The translations under genes and the position numbers were made by a program. This document shows, one piece after another, positions 11,201 through 21,450 of a stretch of 64,000 nt of DNA (positions are counted from its first letter, which is position 1; each line of letters opens with the position of its first letter). A model generated the notes under the pieces. That model was not told where the DNA came from. It ran no database searches and was given only the letters and a program-made list of their open reading frames with translations. This stretch comes from Zingiber officinale (lineage: Eukaryota; Streptophyta; Magnoliopsida; Zingiberales; Zingiberaceae), in assembly GCF_018446385.1 (NCBI RefSeq), contig NC_056000.1:76332688-76396687 (forward strand). Direction: 5' to 3'.

Positions 11201-12354
11201 ATTTTTCTCATTATCTCACAAATTAATGTTAGTAATTTCATCTCTGTTAATACTAACTTTTTGCATTCATTATTCAGAAACCACCCGACACTGACCCATA
11301 AAGCAAGGCTAGTTGTATATTAAACTTTATAAAAATTTTGGAATAGCATAAGAGATACACAACAATCAAACAAGAATTCAAAACCCTTCTCCATTTTAGC
11401 ATTCACTCTTTATTCTTATTAATATGTTCTTCGAGTGTCTCACTGTTAAATGGTAGGTATAAGATATTTGAACCTGTTTGCAGATATTTGTTTTTCATCT
11501 ATCTTAACTGTTCTCTCTTATCTTTTCTTATTATCATACTAGAATAATATACACAAAGGATGTTTATCACGAATGCGATTAGGGAATTCATTTAGTGCCA
11601 ATGTAAAAAATAGATTTAATTCTGACATGATGCAAATCTAACATAAAGAAAGTTTACTTGAGATTAGCAGAGAAATTATTATACGTCTCCTTTATTGGAT
11701 TTTAGTTTCTGGTTTATGTTTCTTCAGAACCAAGTCTCTGAAAGTGTACAACACATGCACAAGTCGCATGAGAAACCAGCTCTAGTTGTAGAATCCATTA
11801 AGGAAGAGCCTGGAGCTGGATGGCCATCTCTAGGGAGGCTTCTCGTTGATCTATCTAAATTTGCATTTGAAGGGATTGGCAACATGCTTCTCAACATCTT
11901 TCCATTTAATCTCGGACGTAGAACTGGACTGAGTCCTCTGAAAGATCATCTTATAATGCCTGAAGATAAAACTGAGCCACAGCTTGTGCAGAAACAAAAG
12001 AGCACCCCACCTATGCCTGAGACACTTCACGAACCAAATGTTACCAGCAATGCTACACCAAAGCTCCAGAAATCTAACAAGATACCTAAATTCAAGGATC
12101 CATCACAACCCAGTAAGCATAGATCCTCAAAGAGACCTGATTACTCTAGCTTCTATGGCTCGGCTGAGGACTTTCAGACCTCAAAGGATCGAGCACGTCC
12201 CCGCCATCGTGACAAGAGTTCAGAGGTTCTTTATGGTGCTGTTGGCACTGAGGCAAAATCAGCTGACATGAAGTCCACGAACTATAGCGATCCAAAGTAT
12301 GATCATTACAATATCAGAAGCAAGTATGGCCAGGACAACACCTTCCGGTACTAA
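8224..12354 (+). CDS. Membrane-anchored NHL-repeat protein
   Basis: Seven exons (8224-8320, 8431-8499, 8586-8753, 8964-9134, 9249-9458, 10840-10925, 11728-12354) join in frame with GT-AG introns to give 475 residues. Residues 1-24 form a hydrophobic signal peptide (LFLFVVFLIVSS core). Residues of about 60-235 hold NHL beta-propeller repeats, seen as HAIRVSPEGELFAVDATNNN, KGVTMDDKGNVYVADTSN and the degenerate DVVYVGRTCSLIVVDRGN. A single membrane helix (IIMVIGAIFAGYISCLF) lies at about 239-262, followed by a polar 200-residue tail rich in Lys, Ser and Pro. The likely topology is propeller outside or in the lumen and tail in the cytosol. Arabidopsis has a small family of the same layout (for example At1g70280) with no settled function; the NHL fold usually binds protein or RNA. 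Intron 5 carries a SINE. Confidence 0.9.
9675..9827 (-). mobile_element. Au-type tRNA-derived SINE in intron 5 of the NHL gene
   Basis: Read on the minus strand, the element has a pol III A-box-like TAGCGCAACGG, a B box GGTTCGAATCC and the Au-family body (GGAAACAGTCTCTTGCA, then GGACCCCGCATGGCGGGAGC). It is flanked by a perfect 17-bp target duplication, TTGTTAGTGTTATAAAT, at 9658-9674 and 9828-9844. It lies antisense to the host gene, well away from the intron 5 splice sites. Au SINEs are spread across monocots and dicots; the exact subfamily was not determined. Confidence 0.9.
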
Positions 12355-12878
12355 AATGTACTTATTAGTATGGCCTTAAGTTACCTATAATGCTTAATAT
12401 CTGTATCCTCGAGTATGTTGATGAAGAATTTTTGTGGAAAAGAGCACCTGTGGCCTTTATTTCGTAGTTGGTTGAATTGGAAACCTATTAAGTTTTCAAG
12501 GTTGTTAGTGTAGCACTCCTTTGTAGTGATATGGTGATGTCTTTTTGGTACCATAACACACGCAGAATTATTATGATGGTTACATTCGTATATAGAGGTT
12601 TCTTTCTAGATGTTTACCTCTTTGTAACCGGATCAGCCTTCAAATTTTGTTTGGAGTGCGATTGAAATAACACTTGATCCATGGCAGAATAATTTAAATC
12701 GGAAGTTACAAAAATGAAGATATTATTCTATAAGTGAACCCCATAAATCATCTGCAGCTACCAGTCAGTAAACGATTTGTTTGGGCAAAGCTAAACAAAC
12801 GATTCCCGAGTTTGTTTAAACTGTAGCTCTCCTCTATATCTTCGTAGTCACACCCCCACAAATTGGGTGAGAGACAAG
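12355..12878. other. Convergent 3' region between the NHL and PPR genes
   Basis: The NHL gene (+) ends at 12354 and the PPR gene (-) ends at 12879, so this 0.5 kb must hold both 3' UTRs. There are T-rich and A-rich patches that could serve as poly(A) signals on either strand. Nothing else is seen. Confidence 0.6.
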
Positions 12879-15053
12879 CTAGCAACTCATTCCTTTCATA
12901 TGTTCATTCAACACATTTAGCATCATGAACATGCTCTCCGACTTCGGATGCTGCGACCTATCCTTTGCAACAAATGAATGCACATTCTTGTTCACCTCTA
13001 CCCAACTGCACCCTGCACCCTTCTTCACTTCCTTACCTGTCATCGCCTCCCGGATCTCCTCCACCTCTTTCCACCTCCCAAAATTCGCCAATATGTTCGA
13101 AAGCAATACGAAGTACCCCGAATTCCCACTGCCCGACTCAATGATCTGATTCGCAGTGTAGATGCCCATCTCCAAGTTAGAGTGTATCTTGCATGCTCCA
13201 AGCATTGCTCCCCAAATTTCCAAACTTGGTTTCATCGGCATTGTTGCTATGAGATCGAGAGCATCTTGCAATCTTCCTGACCGTGCCAATAAGTCCACCA
13301 TCAAAGCGTAGTGCCCCTCTCTAGGTCTCACTTCCATATCCTTCATGCTGTGAAATAATTTGATCCCTTCTTCGACTTTTCCTCCATGGCTGCACGCTGA
13401 CAATGCCGCAATGAAGCTCACTTGATCAGGCTCCTTCACCATGCGAAAAACCTCAAGCGCATCCTCTGCCAATCCGTGCACGGCATAACCCCCGATCATC
13501 GCATTGTAAGTGACCAAGCTCTTGTCTTCTATCATTAAGTCGAACACCTTTCTGGAGTCGTTCAACCTTCCGCACTTGGCATACATGTCCACTAGAGCAC
13601 TTCCGACATATGACTGGTCGTCGACGGAGTTCTTCACTGCCCATGAATGCAGCTCTTTCCCTTGCCTCAGCCAGGAAACACCCGCACAAGCTGAAAGAAC
13701 ACTGGTGACTGTAAGAGGGTTGGGCTTTGTTCCTGCCTTCATCATCTGCTGAAATGTATCCAAAGCTTCCACAAAATAATGGTTTTGAGCATAACCCATG
13801 ATCATTGAACTCCAGGATATCACATCTGGATCTGGGATTGCCTTGAAAACTAGTTCAGCACATTGCACACGTCCAAATTTGCTGTAAACTGATACCAAAG
13901 CATTTCGGATTCGGCGATCCGACTCCAGCCAATGTCTGAAAGAGTAAGCATGAATTTCCTTACAGCAACTAGAGAGCAGCAAACCTGAAATCGCCGGCAA
14001 TACACTTGCAATAGCTACAACATCCGGCTTCAACCCTGCATTCACTAATTCGTCGAAGACCTCCATTGCCTCATCGAAGAGATTATTCTGAGAAAAGGAA
14101 GACACCATGCCACTGTAAGTAATGACGTCGAGATCGCATCCAGAACGCTTCATCTCCCTGAGAAGCTGCATGCTTTCTTGGAACAGCCCATTCTGAGCAT
14201 AACCGCAGATCAAGGAGTTCCAAGTGACTCTGTTAACTCGGGAACATCTCTCGAACACCTTCCGTGCGTCATCTACCCTGCCGCACTTGCCATAAGCTGA
14301 TATAAGCGAATTCTGCAGCATCGGCGTCAGTTCAAACCCACTTCTCAAGACGTAGCCATGCACTTCTCGGACGACAGCCGCATCGGTGGCCATCGAAAGG
14401 ATTGCAAGGACGGTGACTTGGTCGGGCTTTAATCCGCTTTCGATCATCTGCCTCATCTTCTCCACAGCTTCTCCCTTGTGACCGTTGATCGCGTAGGCCG
14501 AAATGATCGAGGTCCACGACACGGTGTCCTGTTGCGGCATCCCTTCGAACACCTCGAGCGCTTCCTCCATCCTCCCGCATCTCGCGTACATGCACATCAG
14601 CGAGTTGCCCACAAACACATCGGAGTGGAGGCCTCTCTCGGAGGCGAGGCCGTGCAGTTCCTTCCCTCGCGCGAGATCGGAAATCGAGGCGCAGGCCTTG
14701 ACGACGCAGGAGAAGGTGTAGGAATCCAGCCGGACGCCGTCATGCCTCTTCCGATGGAAGAGGTCGATGGCTTCCCGGTGCAGGCCGTGGGAGGAGTACG
14801 CTCTGATCATGGAGTTGAGGACGAAGGCGTCGCGGTGGGGAGCGCGGCTGAAGACAGCATCGGCCTTGTGGAGTTGGCCGGAGATGGAGTAGAAGGCGAT
14901 GAGCTTGACACAGAGGAAGGAGTCGCGGTCGAGGCCGGCGACAATGATCTTGGAGTGGACTCGTGCGGCCGGAGCTGGGTTCTTGTGGAGGATGCACAGG
15001 TCGAGCAAGCGGGCGTAGTGATCTTTTACAGAGCGTAAGGCTTCCCCTCTCAT
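12879..15053 (-). CDS. PLS-class pentatricopeptide-repeat protein, E/E+ type
   Basis: A single uninterrupted 724-residue frame, intronless as most plant PPR genes are. Tandem P, L and S motifs run from about residue 15 to 600, with repeated phrases such as FVLNSMIRAYSSHGLHREAI, VSWTSIISAYAINGHKGEAV and VTWNSLICGYAQNGLFQESM. Residues from about 610 (SLEIWGAMLGACKIHSNLEM) to the end form the E and E+ region, with GAGCSWVEV at 680-688. No DYW deaminase domain follows. Such proteins act in mitochondria or plastids as sequence-specific RNA binders, usually in C-to-U editing with a separate DYW partner. Organelle and RNA target cannot be read by eye. The ATG at 15053 is the first of the frame. Long plus-strand frames over this gene are antisense shadows. 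Confidence 0.95.
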   Translation of the reverse strand: MRGEALRSVKDHYARLLDLCILHKNPAPAARVHSKIIVAGLDRDSFLCVKLIAFYSISGQLHKADAVFSRAPHRDAFVLNSMIRAYSSHGLHREAIDLFHRKRHDGVRLDSYTFSCVVKACASISDLARGKELHGLASERGLHSDVFVGNSLMCMYARCGRMEEALEVFEGMPQQDTVSWTSIISAYAINGHKGEAVEKMRQMIESGLKPDQVTVLAILSMATDAAVVREVHGYVLRSGFELTPMLQNSLISAYGKCGRVDDARKVFERCSRVNRVTWNSLICGYAQNGLFQESMQLLREMKRSGCDLDVITYSGMVSSFSQNNLFDEAMEVFDELVNAGLKPDVVAIASVLPAISGLLLSSCCKEIHAYSFRHWLESDRRIRNALVSVYSKFGRVQCAELVFKAIPDPDVISWSSMIMGYAQNHYFVEALDTFQQMMKAGTKPNPLTVTSVLSACAGVSWLRQGKELHSWAVKNSVDDQSYVGSALVDMYAKCGRLNDSRKVFDLMIEDKSLVTYNAMIGGYAVHGLAEDALEVFRMVKEPDQVSFIAALSACSHGGKVEEGIKLFHSMKDMEVRPREGHYALMVDLLARSGRLQDALDLIATMPMKPSLEIWGAMLGACKIHSNLEMGIYTANQIIESGSGNSGYFVLLSNILANFGRWKEVEEIREAMTGKEVKKGAGCSWVEVNKNVHSFVAKDRSQHPKSESMFMMLNVLNEHMKGMSC

Positions 15054-15509
15054 AGCATAGCACGCACCAAGTCACTGAACAAGGCATGAAAAGGTGACGG
15101 CCGCAGGTTAATTTCAGAGTGGCCGATACCGACTATCAAATAAATTGGAAAATACTCGGAGTAGCTCGTCAGTACAATACTCAGAGTGGCCGGTACCGAC
15201 TATCAATATGCACAGGCCGATGAGAGTAGGACTCGATCCTGATATATAGAAAACTAAGAAAGCGTACCGTTACACGGGAACAACAATCAGTTTGATGGAT
15301 TAATATTACATGAATGTTATTGTAAATTTAATTTGAACCATGTTTACAAAACTTATGTTAAACATAGCAAAAATTTAATAAAATTGAATCAACCGATCTA
15401 AAGAATTTAAAAATTCATTTTGGTTAATTTGATTTTAAGTTTTCATAGATTCTTTTTTTAAAATTCCGTTGGATTTTTGATTAATTTAGTTGATTTAAAA
15501 TTCATAATC
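15054..15509. other. PPR gene upstream region with a 26-bp direct repeat
   Basis: Upstream of the PPR ATG, the phrase TCAGAGTGGCCG then TACCGACTATCAA occurs at 15114-15139 and 15181-15206 with one difference (A/G). The rest is AT-rich. No clear TATA box is seen for the minus-strand gene. The stretch ends at the CGGCT target duplication (15510-15514) of element A. Confidence 0.6.
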
Positions 15510-15514
15510 CGGCT

Positions 15515-16367
15515 TGTTGGTACCCCAAGGTGATTTTGATGTGATCAACTAAGTTAGATTAGGTCATGTTGTGTCTAACCTTATGTCTAAGTGTGCAGGA
15601 GCTTAGGAGCACAAGAAGTCGAGCGAAAGATATAGCTACTGAGAAAGATAACACGGGAGAGAGCCGACGGACTCTGTACGTTCGAGGGACGAGGTGATGC
15701 GGAAGAGTACGCGAGCGGACGAGAGGGAGGCGCACGACATTTCTGAGGGATGAGAAGTCGGAGCAGAAGTTTGCTCGAAGGCCGGAAGTTGGGTTCGGGT
15801 GAGCTCTATTCCGGATGACCGAAATCACCCAGACGAGTAGCACCGGAGCAGAGGGTCCAGACTGGAAAAAGTCAACCCTATTGACTTTTAGGTTTCGAGC
15901 GCCCGAAACCCTTCCGAGAGCTTGGAACCTTATTTTATTCACTTTGACGTGGATGTTGACCGTTGCGTCGGGGATAGATTTCTATCCCACTCCAGACTCC
16001 TGGAACGCTTCCAGGCGCCTCGGCCAAGGTTATAAATACAACCTTGGTTCATAAGCCGAAGAACAACAATCATTCTTGATAAACAACACTTATGCGCTTC
16101 TTTTTGTTAGTTTTACATCTCATTTTCTGTACTTATATTGTTGTAAAGAGGTTTCTCCGCCTGAAGGAGAAAGTAGTACAATTCATTTCCTTGGATTAAC
16201 AATATCCCCGGTTTTAACCAAGTAAAAACTCTTTGAGCCTCTGTGTGTTTGATTTCTTTGTTATTTTATGCAAGTGTTCGCTATTTAAGTTAGTTGTCCG
16301 AGGGTTCGTCTATTTATTTGTGTAGGGCTATTCAACCCCCCTTTTAGCCGGCCAACTAGTCCTATCA
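15515..16367 (+). repeat. 5' LTR of element A
   Basis: An 853-bp LTR from TGTTGG to ...CTATCA. A TATA box (TATAAATA, 16031-16038) is framed by inverted arms CCAAGGTT and AACCTTGG (16024-16047). Plus-strand transcription would begin about 30 bases after it. Two bases after the LTR lies the primer-binding site. The LTR matches the split 3' LTR closely, with scattered substitutions. Confidence 0.92.
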
Positions 16368-16369
16368 AG

Positions 16370-16384
16370 TGGTATCAGAGCCAA
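16370..16384 (+). other. Primer-binding site of element A
   Basis: TGGTATCAGAGCCAA follows the LTR after an AG spacer. It is complementary to the 3' end of initiator tRNA-Met, the usual primer for plant Copia elements. Confidence 0.9.
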
Positions 16385-16995
16385 CACGGTTTAGGAGGAC
16401 TAACCGCCGATCGAAGCACCGAATCAATGGCCGGACCGAGTATATACCTATCGAAGTTCAAGAGGGAGTTTGCTAACTGGAAAAACCGAATACAGGTATT
16501 CTTTAAAACCGGCTTTGAATTACTTTTAATAATGAAGTTCGGTTTTGTAGCACCCAAGGGTAAGGAAGAATACCAGTGGACAAAGAAGGAGCAGGTCGAC
16601 TACGTGGTAAACGGCAAAGCAGAGTTCCATCTGCTGAGCGTCCTTCCGCCACAAGAAGCCAACCGGATCGACACCTACAACTCAGCAAAGGAGCTTTGGG
16701 AGAAGTTCCTTGAGCTATACGAAGGGACGTCCAAAGCCAAACTCGCAAGAAGGGACTTACTTCGCAACCAGCTCACCAATCTACGATTTGAAGAAGATGA
16801 AACGATTGCACACCTTCACTCGAGGATTAAGGAGCTCATCACTGGACTTTCGAATCTCGGAGAAAAGGTAAGCAACCGAGATTCGCTAAGGTACACTCTT
16901 AATGCATTCCCTAGAAATACAAAATGGGCATCACTAGTAGATGTCTTCTATATTTCTAAGGACTTAGAATCTATTACCTTAGAAGAATTATTTTC

Positions 16996-19305
16996 TGTTG
17001 GGATTGCAAGGTTGCAAACATAGTCCCACATTGAAAACACATAGAAAAGAATTATTTTCTGTTGGGGTTATCAGAGCGGGGTTGCTCTGAATTTGTACAA
17101 CTACCATTCGAGTATTTTTTCGTCGCTTTCTCGTTCGTTTAGGGTAAAAATAAAACCTTACGTCTTTCGTTTTTTTCCCTCCAAAATTATTTTTTTGAAA
17201 AAAATTCATTCTCATCTCTTCACCACTCATTAGTATTGATAAAATATCGCATTTAGCAAAATTTGATATAATATTTTTATAATATTTTATTATTTTTTCT
17301 TGAAATTCATGAATTCCTATTTCTATCTTTTTCCCGCACTACTAATCCAAGACCACGTCTTGGAACAAGTTTTATTGTTTTTATTTTACGAGATTCCTTC
17401 TTAATGGCCTACGAAGATGGGTACAACTCCACATGCCTACCAGTTCCGTCCGACGAGAATTTCAGATACCGAAAAGACCAGGTGGAGCACCAACTGAAGA
17501 CCGAAGAGGAAATATGGACCATATTCCATATTGGATTTATTGTCCCCACTGAAGAAGGTGTACCCATCACGTGTGACAAGTGGGATGCACAAACAATAAG
17601 GGCATTCGAGGCAAATGCAAAAGCAACTTGTATTCTCCTATGCGGACTAACAAATTCAAATCTTGATCGAGTTGGAAAGTTCAACAATGCTAAGGAGCTT
17701 TGGGAGAAATTGCTCAAGCTTTATGAGATCCCTTCAGAGCCAGAAGATCAAATAGAAGCTGAGTCCGAATCTGAATTTGAATCCCCAGAGTCAACCTCCG
17801 AACCAGACTCAGAAGAATCAGAGCATATCGATTTCATTGCACTGATGGCCAAAGATGAGATATCTGAATCTAAGTCAGAATTTGAAATGACAACAGTCAA
17901 GGGGGAGAATCCTATCATGGATCCTAAAGGTAAACTTATAAATTCAAATTGTAAATTTCACATAACTTGTTTTAAGTGTAGGGAGAGAGGGCACTATAGA
18001 AACGAGTGCCCTACTCATAAGATTCGATTGGCACAATCGGAGGAGAAGGAGAAAATGATCAGGAAAGGGAAGAAGCACATTGAATGCTCTAAATGCAAAC
18101 GAATGGGGCACTACAAAAGACAATGCCCAGAAAGAAGACTCAATAATCCAGGGAGAGAAATCAAGGTAAATAAATTTACATTATATGAAAATCCAATCTT
18201 TTCAACACATGTCAGTACTCTAAATAACCTTGTTTGCTCTAGTATAGATTTTTCTTCAAAATTGGATATGCATGCTAACAATACAATAAATAGAGTTAAT
18301 TCAAATCTAAATAAGAATAACTTAAAATTATTTAATAAACATAAGAAATTAACATTGAGAAAATTAGAGAAACAGAATAATATCTTAAAAGATAAAATAG
18401 ATAAGTTAGAAAAGATTATTAATAATTTAACTAATCAACAAAATCTAGACTTGGATTATAAGTCTAAAGTAAAACTTAAACACTATAAACCAAGCTATAA
18501 TCAAGTACCTTTTATTTACTAAACTTAATTTAAATCTAACCTAAACCTAAACTAAAATTGAATCTAACTTTAATCTAACCTTAAATTGAATTAAATTAGA
18601 TCTAAACTAAATCAAACTAAAAGTCAGCCTAAAGGTTAACTTAAATTTGTTAACTTAACTAATGAATTGTTTGACTTAGTCAATATTGGGTCTCCAAGAA
18701 TCAAGTACACTACCTTAATAGACCATATCGAGGCTATGATCTAGGAGGAGCCAAAAGAAAAACTATATTTATAAAAAGATAAATCATCAAAAGAAAATAA
18801 TTAAAAACTTAAATCTAAGTTATAAATTAAATCATAAAAGGTAAATCAACAATATGGGAGGAGGCTTCAGAATAGCTGACACCTCCAAAAATAACCTACC
18901 CGGCAGGGTAAATAGGATTAGAAGAAAGAAGGATAACAGTTTAACTTCACCAATGGTACTGGTGAAGTTTTGGATGATAGTACGTTAGGGAAACTTAGTC
19001 TATGCATGTCTAGGAAGATATGACTTCGAGCTGGTGCATCTGACTAAGTAGAACTGACCGAAGCTACCCCTTACGGATCCTAACTATTTAGACCAAGGTT
19101 TTGTACTAAGTTCAGTGGATATGACTATTTGGAAAACCTTGAAGGCATGGTTACTCTAATGATGTCCAAGTGACTCACCATAGTCTAGAAGTTTATCCAA
19201 AAAATGCCTATTTGTTGAGGCCAAGAGCAAAACCATGAGGGCTTAGGCCCAAAGTGGACAATATCATACCATTGTGGAGATATCTAAATTCTTTTTGATC
19301 CTACA
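16996..19305 (+). mobile_element. Element H: gag-only retrotransposon inside A's gag
   Basis: It starts TGTTGGGATTGC, ends GATCCTACA and is flanked by TTTTC (16991-16995 and 19306-19310). Removing it rejoins A's Gag frame from EELFS into TFEVHES. The inside has a diverged primer site (GGGTTATCAGAGCG, about 17065-17078) and a 372-residue Gag-like ORF but no pol. LTRs are only partly left. The 5' one is reduced to about 50 bp with an odd duplication of flank plus LTR start at 17048-17066. The 3' one is probably the stretch ending CAAAACCATGAGGGCTTAGG...CCTACA. At 18853-18980 an open patch reads MGGGFRIADTSKNNLPGR; its role is unknown. Confidence 0.82.
17404..18522 (+). CDS. Gag-like protein of element H with two CCHC knuckles
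   Basis: A 372-residue open frame. Residues 1-110 resemble the Gag N-terminal domain, with GKFNNAKELWEKLLKLYE at 91-108. Residues 112-160 are strongly acidic and Ser-rich. Two zinc knuckles follow: C189/C192/H197/C202 and C228/C231/H236/C241. A coiled coil fills about 305-355 (KLEKQNNILKDKIDKLEKII). It ends KPSYNQVPFIY. Layout and even residue numbering of the KELW motif match element B's Gag (also 97-100), so the two are homologous. It would package RNA of its own or related elements if expressed. It lacks the C-terminal NP..N.YWV motif of A and B and may be shortened. No Pol is encoded nearby. Confidence 0.75.
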   Translation: MAYEDGYNSTCLPVPSDENFRYRKDQVEHQLKTEEEIWTIFHIGFIVPTEEGVPITCDKWDAQTIRAFEANAKATCILLCGLTNSNLDRVGKFNNAKELWEKLLKLYEIPSEPEDQIEAESESEFESPESTSEPDSEESEHIDFIALMAKDEISESKSEFEMTTVKGENPIMDPKGKLINSNCKFHITCFKCRERGHYRNECPTHKIRLAQSEEKEKMIRKGKKHIECSKCKRMGHYKRQCPERRLNNPGREIKVNKFTLYENPIFSTHVSTLNNLVCSSIDFSSKLDMHANNTINRVNSNLNKNNLKLFNKHKKLTLRKLEKQNNILKDKIDKLEKIINNLTNQQNLDLDYKSKVKLKHYKPSYNQVPFIY

Positions 19306-19830
19306 TTTTCAACTTTTGAAGTGCATGAATCGAGATGTGCAGGTACAAAAGAGTTGAAGCACAATATCACCTTCAAGGCAACGAGAGACGAACATGAATT
19401 AGAATCCTCTCTCGACGACGAAGAAATGGTAATGATGGTAAGATGTTTTAAAAAGTTATTTAAATCAAGAAAAAGTAACCATCCGTAGGGTAGAAAGAAA
19501 AGGACAATCAGATGCTACCATTGCAATAAAGAAGGGCACGTTAAGGATAACTTTCCTAAGTTAAGGAACAAGGATAAAGACAAAGGAAAGAAGCCTGTCC
19601 AAACGAACAAGTACAAGACTTTAAAGGTGATGTGGGATGAAACATCGTTCGAATCGGAAGTTGAGGCTTTCTTCGGGCTTGCGTTGATGGCAAGTCATCA
19701 AGATGAACATGAAGAAAGCTCCTCCGAAATGAGCATCGAGAGCATCGATGAAGGGAGAGAGACATCGGAAGAAAGTAACAGTTCAGGGGGAGCCACGAAC
19801 AACGAGATCGACAAGGTAAGTCAGATATGA

Positions 19831-20957
19831 TCTCTTCCTCCCGATAAAATATTTAAATTTATGAAATTATTAACTAAAGTTGTTGCAAATTAGAAATTTT
19901 TTTTAAAGAATTAAAAGTAATTCTAGCAAAATATTATCCATTAGAAGATTTTGATAAATTAAAGCTAGAAAATGACAATTTACAAAAATAAAAAAAAACT
20001 TGAAAAATCATATATGCAAATATAGTAAGTATTAGAAGATATAATGAACTGGTATTTTAAATATCACAAAGGAAAAATTAGGAAAGTTTCTCAAAAATAC
20101 ATTCCAAAGAAATTCCTAATTAACCCAGTTGGAGGGAACCTATATTGGGTTCTAAACACTTGTCTTAATTAAAATTGGACTTAGGGCTTTCAGAGAGTAC
20201 ATTAAATGTTTAATTTCCTTATGAGGCTTTTTCTAAAAAGTTGTTGTTGCTCCAATAACCAAGAAAGCCAAGTGCCTCGCCACAACCTGAAAGTCAAATA
20301 TTGAAATAAAATGTTTAATTGACTAACAGATAGAGTATTAAAATTGAAATTAATGCTTTAATAGTTATTCAATTTTTTTTTGGAAAATTCTCAAATTTTT
20401 CTCTGCAAATTTGTTTAACTTAGAAAAATTTCTCATCTGTTTTTAAGTTATTTTATAAACTTTGCTTTACCAAAATTTATTTTATACGTTGCACAAAAAT
20501 TTTTTCTTAGAATTTTTTTTCTTACTTAGGAATTTTTTTAGACTTAAAGTTTTTTTTAGTATCAGATTTACTTTACCAAAATTTCTACAAAATTAGTTTT
20601 TGAAAATTTGTTTAACTAAGGAAATTATTGATTGTTTCACAAAAATTCTTTTACTTAGAATTTTTTTTTTCTAAAAATATTACACTTTTAGTGCTATCAA
20701 AATTATTTTCAGTATTTTCAAAATCTTGATAAAATTTTCAAAATTATTTGAAAATCAGAGTTTTATAAAAGTTACCCTTAGATTTTTTTTGGTACCCCAT
20801 TTTTATGTGATGAAAGGGGGAGAAGGGAAGTTAATTCTAGGGGGAGCTAGATTTTTTTTAAAAAAAATTTGCACTTGAATTGCAAATTTATTGCTTTTTA
20901 TTTTACATTTGTTTATCCTAACTTAACCTGGGTTGCTTACATCAAAAAGAGGAAGAT
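19831..20957 (+). other. AT-rich internal tail and polypurine tract of element A
   Basis: Apart from the Gag C-terminal remnant up to about 20165, this is T-rich DNA with repeated AAAATTT.TTTTACTTAG-like phrases and no pol homology. It ends GGGGGAGAAGGG (about 20816), GGGGGAGC and finally the purine tract just before the 3' LTR at 20958. The absence of pol here is the main reason to call A gag-only. Confidence 0.7.
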
Positions 20958-21450
20958 TGTTGGTACCCCAAGGTGATTTTGATGTGATCAACTAAGTTAG
21001 GTCAGGTTTTGTTGTGTTTAACCTTGTGTTTAAGTGTGCAGGAGCTTAGGAGCACAAAAAGTCGAGCAAACACACGCAACTAGCGAGAAGGACGACATGG
21101 GAGAGAGCCGACGTGCTCTATTCGCTCGAGGGATGAGGTGCTATGGAAGAGTACGCGTGCGACGTTTCCGAGCGACGAGAAGCAAGAGCGGAAGTTTGCT
21201 CAAAGGTCAGAAGTTGGGTTCGAGTGAGCCCTATTCCGGATGGCAGAAATCACCCAGGCTAGCAGCACCGGAGCAGAGGGCCCGAACTGAAAAAAGTCAA
21301 CCCTATTGACTTTTATGGTCCAGGCGCCCGGACCCATTTCGAGCGCCCGGAACCTTATTTTATCCACTTCGACATGGATGTTGACCGTTGCGTCAGGGGA
21401 TAGATTTCTATCCCACTCTAGGCGCCTGGAACGCTTCCAGGCGTCCCGAT

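Larger units (their letters stand above)
16427..20165 (+). pseudogene. Gag of element A, split by element H
   Basis: The first part (16427-16995) is open from MAGPSIYLSKFKREFANWKN to LESITLEELFS and is a UBN2-type Gag domain with the AKELWEKFLELYE motif. It resumes after H at 19306 in TFEVHESRCAGTKELKH. A TAG near 19486 precedes a zinc knuckle whose last Cys has become Phe (CYHCNKEGHVKDNF). An acidic stretch (SSEMSIESIDEGRETSEESN) ends at a TGA near 19828. Beyond it a broken Lys/Leu/Glu-rich coiled-coil-like stretch leads to FLINPVGGNLYWVLN at about 20120-20160. That last motif is shared with element B's Gag. Stops, a lost Cys and the insertion make it non-functional. Confidence 0.8.

Noticed and set aside
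14478-15038. 186-codon plus-strand frame over the PPR gene
   Set aside because: It is antisense to a well-supported PPR frame in GC-rich DNA and has no known domain.
16996-19305. Reading 17404-18522 as part of A's own Gag
   Set aside because: TTTTC copies on both sides and the rejoining of A's Gag across the gap show that it belongs to a separate insertion.
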